From assembly GCA_001067655.1 (NCBI GenBank), contig JUNU01000081.1, forward strand, positions 1 to 7,924: a stretch of DNA of 7,924 nucleotides, in the 5' to 3' direction. Every line of letters begins with the position of its first letter. The stretch's first letter is position 1. Under the pieces are notes generated by a model, which was given only the letters and a program-made list of their open reading frames with translations, had not been told where the DNA came from and did not search any database. This DNA comes from Neisseria lactamica (GTDB lineage: Bacteria; Pseudomonadota; Gammaproteobacteria; Burkholderiales; Neisseriaceae). The position numbers were made by a program, and so were the translations under genes. Shown in pieces: positions 6,128 through 7,924 of the stretch.

Positions 6128-6791
6128 ATCTCTCTACTCTAGGATGGCGATAAGGCTCGTCCAAATAATAAGGTTTCTTTTTAAATCTTTCCCATTTGAC
6201 TTTCGGACGGTCTTTTGAAGAATCGAACACATTGCCGCCTGTCGTTCTCTTCCGCTTTCCAGTCAGATAATTGTCGCTGTACTCCTCAATTTCGCCTGAA
6301 GCCCTGTGATATTCGTGATATGAATATCCAATCAGGAGAAAGCGGTCGTTTTGGTAACGGAATAGGTAGTCAATGCGGTCCTTCCACCAGTTTCCGCAAC
6401 TGTAAAACCCTTCAAAATGGACTTTCAGACGACCTTGATTGATGGAGACATCAGAAAACGGGTCGTCAAGACAGCCCTTATCTTTATCGCTTTCAGGCGG
6501 AATCAGCGTTGTGTTTTCGACAGCCGTCTTGTAACCGTCTGCCTGTTTGAACAATACTTTCAACATCCTCGGATTGGTATCCAATTCGGTTTGTCCCATA
6601 GAGTCGTTTGGGATGATGTTTGCCTTGTCTTGCTTTTGCAGCACCAAAACGGCATCGGCTTGATTGTCGCCGTTTAAATCCCCCTCCACGCTTTTGATGA
6701 TTTTCCAGCCTTTGGGCGCGTAAGCGGAAAAATCGGCGGCGCAAGCAGGCAGGGCGATGCAGGATAAAAATATCAATATGCTGCGTTTCAT
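6126..6791 (-). CDS. Exported protein of unknown function, 221 residues
   Basis: I do not recognise the family. The N-terminus MKRSILIFLSCIALPACAADFS is a secretion signal. It could be cut by signal peptidase I after ACA, or LPAC with Cys17 could be a weak lipobox, so it is periplasmic or lipid-anchored. Residues 37-46 (GDLNGDNQAD) resemble the calcium-binding Asp/Asn loop of EF-hand or FG-GAP/VCBS repeats. Cys107 and Cys132 may form a disulfide. The C-terminal third is basic and rich in Tyr, Lys and Arg. The frame opens at 6818, but the start at 6791 is preferred because CAGGAA precedes it at good spacing and the signal peptide then begins MKRS. A sampled 60 bases (6181-6240) are 42% GC against 68% in a sampled part of kdsB (7141-7200), so it may be a later arrival. 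A DUS inside encodes QGRLK (119-123). Confidence 0.8.
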   Translation of the reverse strand: MKRSILIFLSCIALPACAADFSAYAPKGWKIIKSVEGDLNGDNQADAVLVLQKQDKANIIPNDSMGQTELDTNPRMLKVLFKQADGYKTAVENTTLIPPESDKDKGCLDDPFSDVSINQGRLKVHFEGFYSCGNWWKDRIDYLFRYQNDRFLLIGYSYHEYHRASGEIEEYSDNYLTGKRKRTTGGNVFDSSKDRPKVKWERFKKKPYYLDEPYRHPRVER

Positions 6792-6882
6792 AACAATTCC
6801 TGATGATGGCAAATTCAACAGCCCGTAGCACAGGCTTGGCTCGCGAACGAAACCTAATGCCGAAACCGACTGATTTCAGATT

Positions 6883-6905
6883 TTGGCGAAACCCGCTTCG
6901 CCCAA
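6883..6905 (-). terminator. Possible kdsB terminator hairpin
   Basis: On the minus strand an 8-bp stem with one bulged G (arms 6897-6905 and 6883-6890) forms two bases after the kdsB stop. It ends in CCAAAATCTG rather than a good U-tract. It is a weak terminator candidate. Confidence 0.35.
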
Positions 6906-6907
6906 TT

Positions 6908-7669
6908 TCAGACAACCTCGAACGCAGCCCTAACCCTGTCCAAATCCTCTTGCGTATCCACACCGGCTGCGGGGGCTTGTTTGGCGGTTTCGACGGCAAT
7001 CGGGTAGCCGTGCCACAGGACACGCAGTTGCTCTAGCGATTCGATGGTTTCCAGCGGCGAGACGCTCATTTCGGCGTAGCGTTGCAGGAAACCGGCGCGG
7101 TAGGCGTAAATGCCGATATGGCGCAGGACGGCGGTTTCGGCGGGCAATTCGCGTTTTTCGGCGCGCATGGCATCGCGCGGATAGGGAATCGGGGCGCGGC
7201 TGAAGTAGATGGCGTTGCGGTTTTTGTCGAGGACGACTTTGACGACGTTGGAATTCATAAATTCGTCGAAATCGTGCAATTCGTGCGCCGCGGTCGCCAT
7301 CTGCACGTTGTTTTCCACCAAAACTTCGGCGGTGCGGTCGATGAGTTCGGGGGCAATCAGCGGCTCGTCGCCCTGTACGTTGACGACCACCAGATGTTGC
7401 GGCAGCTTCAGCGCGGCGGCGGCTTCGGCAAGGCGGGTTGTGCCGCTTTCGTGTCGGTTTGAAGTCATGACGACTTCGATGCCGTGCGCCTGACAGGCCG
7501 TCTGAATATCGGGATGGTCGGTGGCAACGACGACGCGCGCGGCTTTGCTTTTTGCCGCCTGTTCGGCAACGCGCACGACCATCGGTTTGCCGTGGATGTC
7601 CGCCAAGGCTTTTCCGGGCAGACGCGATGAATCCAGCCGCGCCGGAATCAATACGACAAATTCGGTCAT
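6908..7669 (-). CDS. kdsB: 3-deoxy-manno-octulosonate cytidylyltransferase (CMP-Kdo synthetase)
   Basis: KdsB activates Kdo with CTP to give CMP-Kdo, the donor that joins Kdo to lipid A in lipooligosaccharide synthesis. It is a cytoplasmic enzyme of the nucleotide-sugar cytidylyltransferase fold. The protein has 253 residues, close to the E. coli enzyme (248). IPARLDSSRLPGK (8-20) is the CTP-binding loop. NRHESGTTR (71-79), NVQGDEP (97-103, with metal-binding Asp101), RHIGIYAYR (183-191), ETIESLEQLR (207-216) and VDTQEDL (237-243) complete the family pattern. Its ATG overlaps the TGA of the upstream small gene, with GAGGAA eight bases before it, so translation is probably coupled. An AGGCCGTCTGAA uptake sequence lies inside (7495-7506). 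A one-mismatch DUS covers the stop codon. Confidence 0.97.
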   Translation of the reverse strand: MTEFVVLIPARLDSSRLPGKALADIHGKPMVVRVAEQAAKSKAARVVVATDHPDIQTACQAHGIEVVMTSNRHESGTTRLAEAAAALKLPQHLVVVNVQGDEPLIAPELIDRTAEVLVENNVQMATAAHELHDFDEFMNSNVVKVVLDKNRNAIYFSRAPIPYPRDAMRAEKRELPAETAVLRHIGIYAYRAGFLQRYAEMSVSPLETIESLEQLRVLWHGYPIAVETAKQAPAAGVDTQEDLDRVRAAFEVV

Positions 7670-7848
7670 GCTTTGAGTTCCTCTTCGCTCAACGGACGCG
7701 CTTCGTTTTCCAGCATATAGGGAATGCCGTCTTTAATCGGATAAGCCAGCTTTGCCTGACGGCTCCACAATTCCTGTTTGTCCTGATGATATTCCAGCCT
7801 GCCTTTGGTAACGGGGCAGACGAGGATGTCTAAGAATTTTTTTTCCAT
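7666..7848 (-). CDS. UPF0434/Trm112-like small protein (YcaR family)
   Basis: This 60-residue protein matches the YcaR/UPF0434 group by layout: FLDILVCPVTKGRLEY (5-20), a central KQELW, then AYPIKDGIPYMLENEAR (35-51). In E. coli ycaR also lies directly before kdsB, which supports the call. Trm112-like proteins are small folds, often zinc-binding, that can support partner enzymes. The role of this bacterial member is not established. E. coli YcaR, as I remember it, has CPVC and a further Cys near residue 29. Here only Cys11 remains, with Thr14 and Ser29 at the others, so it probably does not bind zinc that way. Its TGA overlaps the kdsB ATG. Only a weak AAAGAAA ribosome binding site precedes it. 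Confidence 0.9.
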   Translation of the reverse strand: MEKKFLDILVCPVTKGRLEYHQDKQELWSRQAKLAYPIKDGIPYMLENEARPLSEEELKA

Positions 7849-7871
7849 GGGTTTCTTTCGGGTTTGATGGT

Positions 7872-7877
7872 TTTATA
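7872..7877 (-). promoter_or_regulatory. Possible -10 element at the Correia terminus
   Basis: On the minus strand the Correia terminus reads CACTATA and the flanking host bases complete TATAAA, five of six matches to TATAAT, pointing at the UPF0434-kdsB pair. No good -35 is seen at 16-18 bp. Transcription would start about 17 bases before the small gene's ATG. Correia termini are known to create promoters at such junctions, but here the weak -35 leaves it uncertain. Confidence 0.4.
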
Positions 7878-7924
7878 GTGGATTAACTTTAAACCAGTAC
7901 GGCGTTGCCTCGCCTTGCCGTACT
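7874..7924 (+). repeat. Correia element (CREE/NEMIS), truncated by window edge
   Basis: The element starts with TATAGTGGATTAA, the characteristic Correia terminus, 26 bases upstream of the UPF0434 gene start. Its first 41 bases (7874-7914) are the exact reverse complement of 11-51. After the shared CGCCTT, the sequence continues GCCGTACT, where the left-hand element has the complement of TTTGAGC. This fits the shorter, internally deleted class. The remainder lies outside the window. Confidence 0.9.

Noticed and set aside
249..6435. Regularly recurring TTCAGACGACCT as a possible CRISPR-like array
   Set aside because: Copies are unevenly spaced, in both orientations, and match a known uptake-sequence dialect.
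6792..6818. Earlier start (MNLPSSGIV) for the exported protein
   Set aside because: It would put nine residues before a standard signal peptide. The internal ATG at 6791 has a better ribosome binding site.
6493..7023. 176-residue minus-strand frame bridging the exported protein and kdsB
   Set aside because: It overlaps two better-supported genes in another frame and reads as Arg-rich shadow sequence.

Overview
The window is a chromosomal segment from a Neisseria species, most likely of the N. mucosa / N. sicca / N. macacae group. Three things point there. The proteins are close to what I know of neisserial homologues. Neisserial DNA uptake sequences (DUS) are dense. Both ends lie inside Correia-type repeats (CREE/NEMIS). 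Most DUS copies are the AGGTCGTCTGAA dialect (11 exact copies) rather than meningococcal ATGCCGTCTGAA; three copies are AGGCCGTCTGAA. The species-group assignment rests on the dialect and is an inference.

All nine genes are on the minus strand, so transcription runs from high to low coordinates. A UPF0434/Trm112-like small protein gene and kdsB overlap by ATGA just downstream of the right-hand Correia element. Next come a gene for a 221-residue exported protein of unknown function and a gene for a 172-residue soluble protein of unknown function. Then adk, with its own clear promoter, is followed by pyrF, hldA and hldD, which look like one transcription unit. Last is xseA, which has its own TATAAT promoter and ends at a strong DUS-hairpin terminator. 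About 250 bases with no recognisable gene separate xseA from the left-hand Correia element.

The functional theme is lipooligosaccharide inner-core precursor supply. HldA and HldD make ADP-L-glycero-D-manno-heptose, and KdsB makes CMP-Kdo. Nucleotide metabolism genes (adk, pyrF) and a DNA repair nuclease subunit (xseA) lie alongside. These are ordinary core genes, and I found no undescribed defence or mobile system.

The unusual features are in the small non-coding and overlapping elements. The inverted-DUS terminator behind adk is split by a 22-bp insertion that matches a second copy 91 bp away. DUS copies form the stop codons of three genes. The UPF0434 protein lacks zinc-ligand cysteines seen in E. 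coli YcaR. A Correia terminus may provide the promoter for the UPF0434-kdsB pair. The window carries exactly 51 bases of Correia repeat at each end, as expected if it is a contig broken at repeats.
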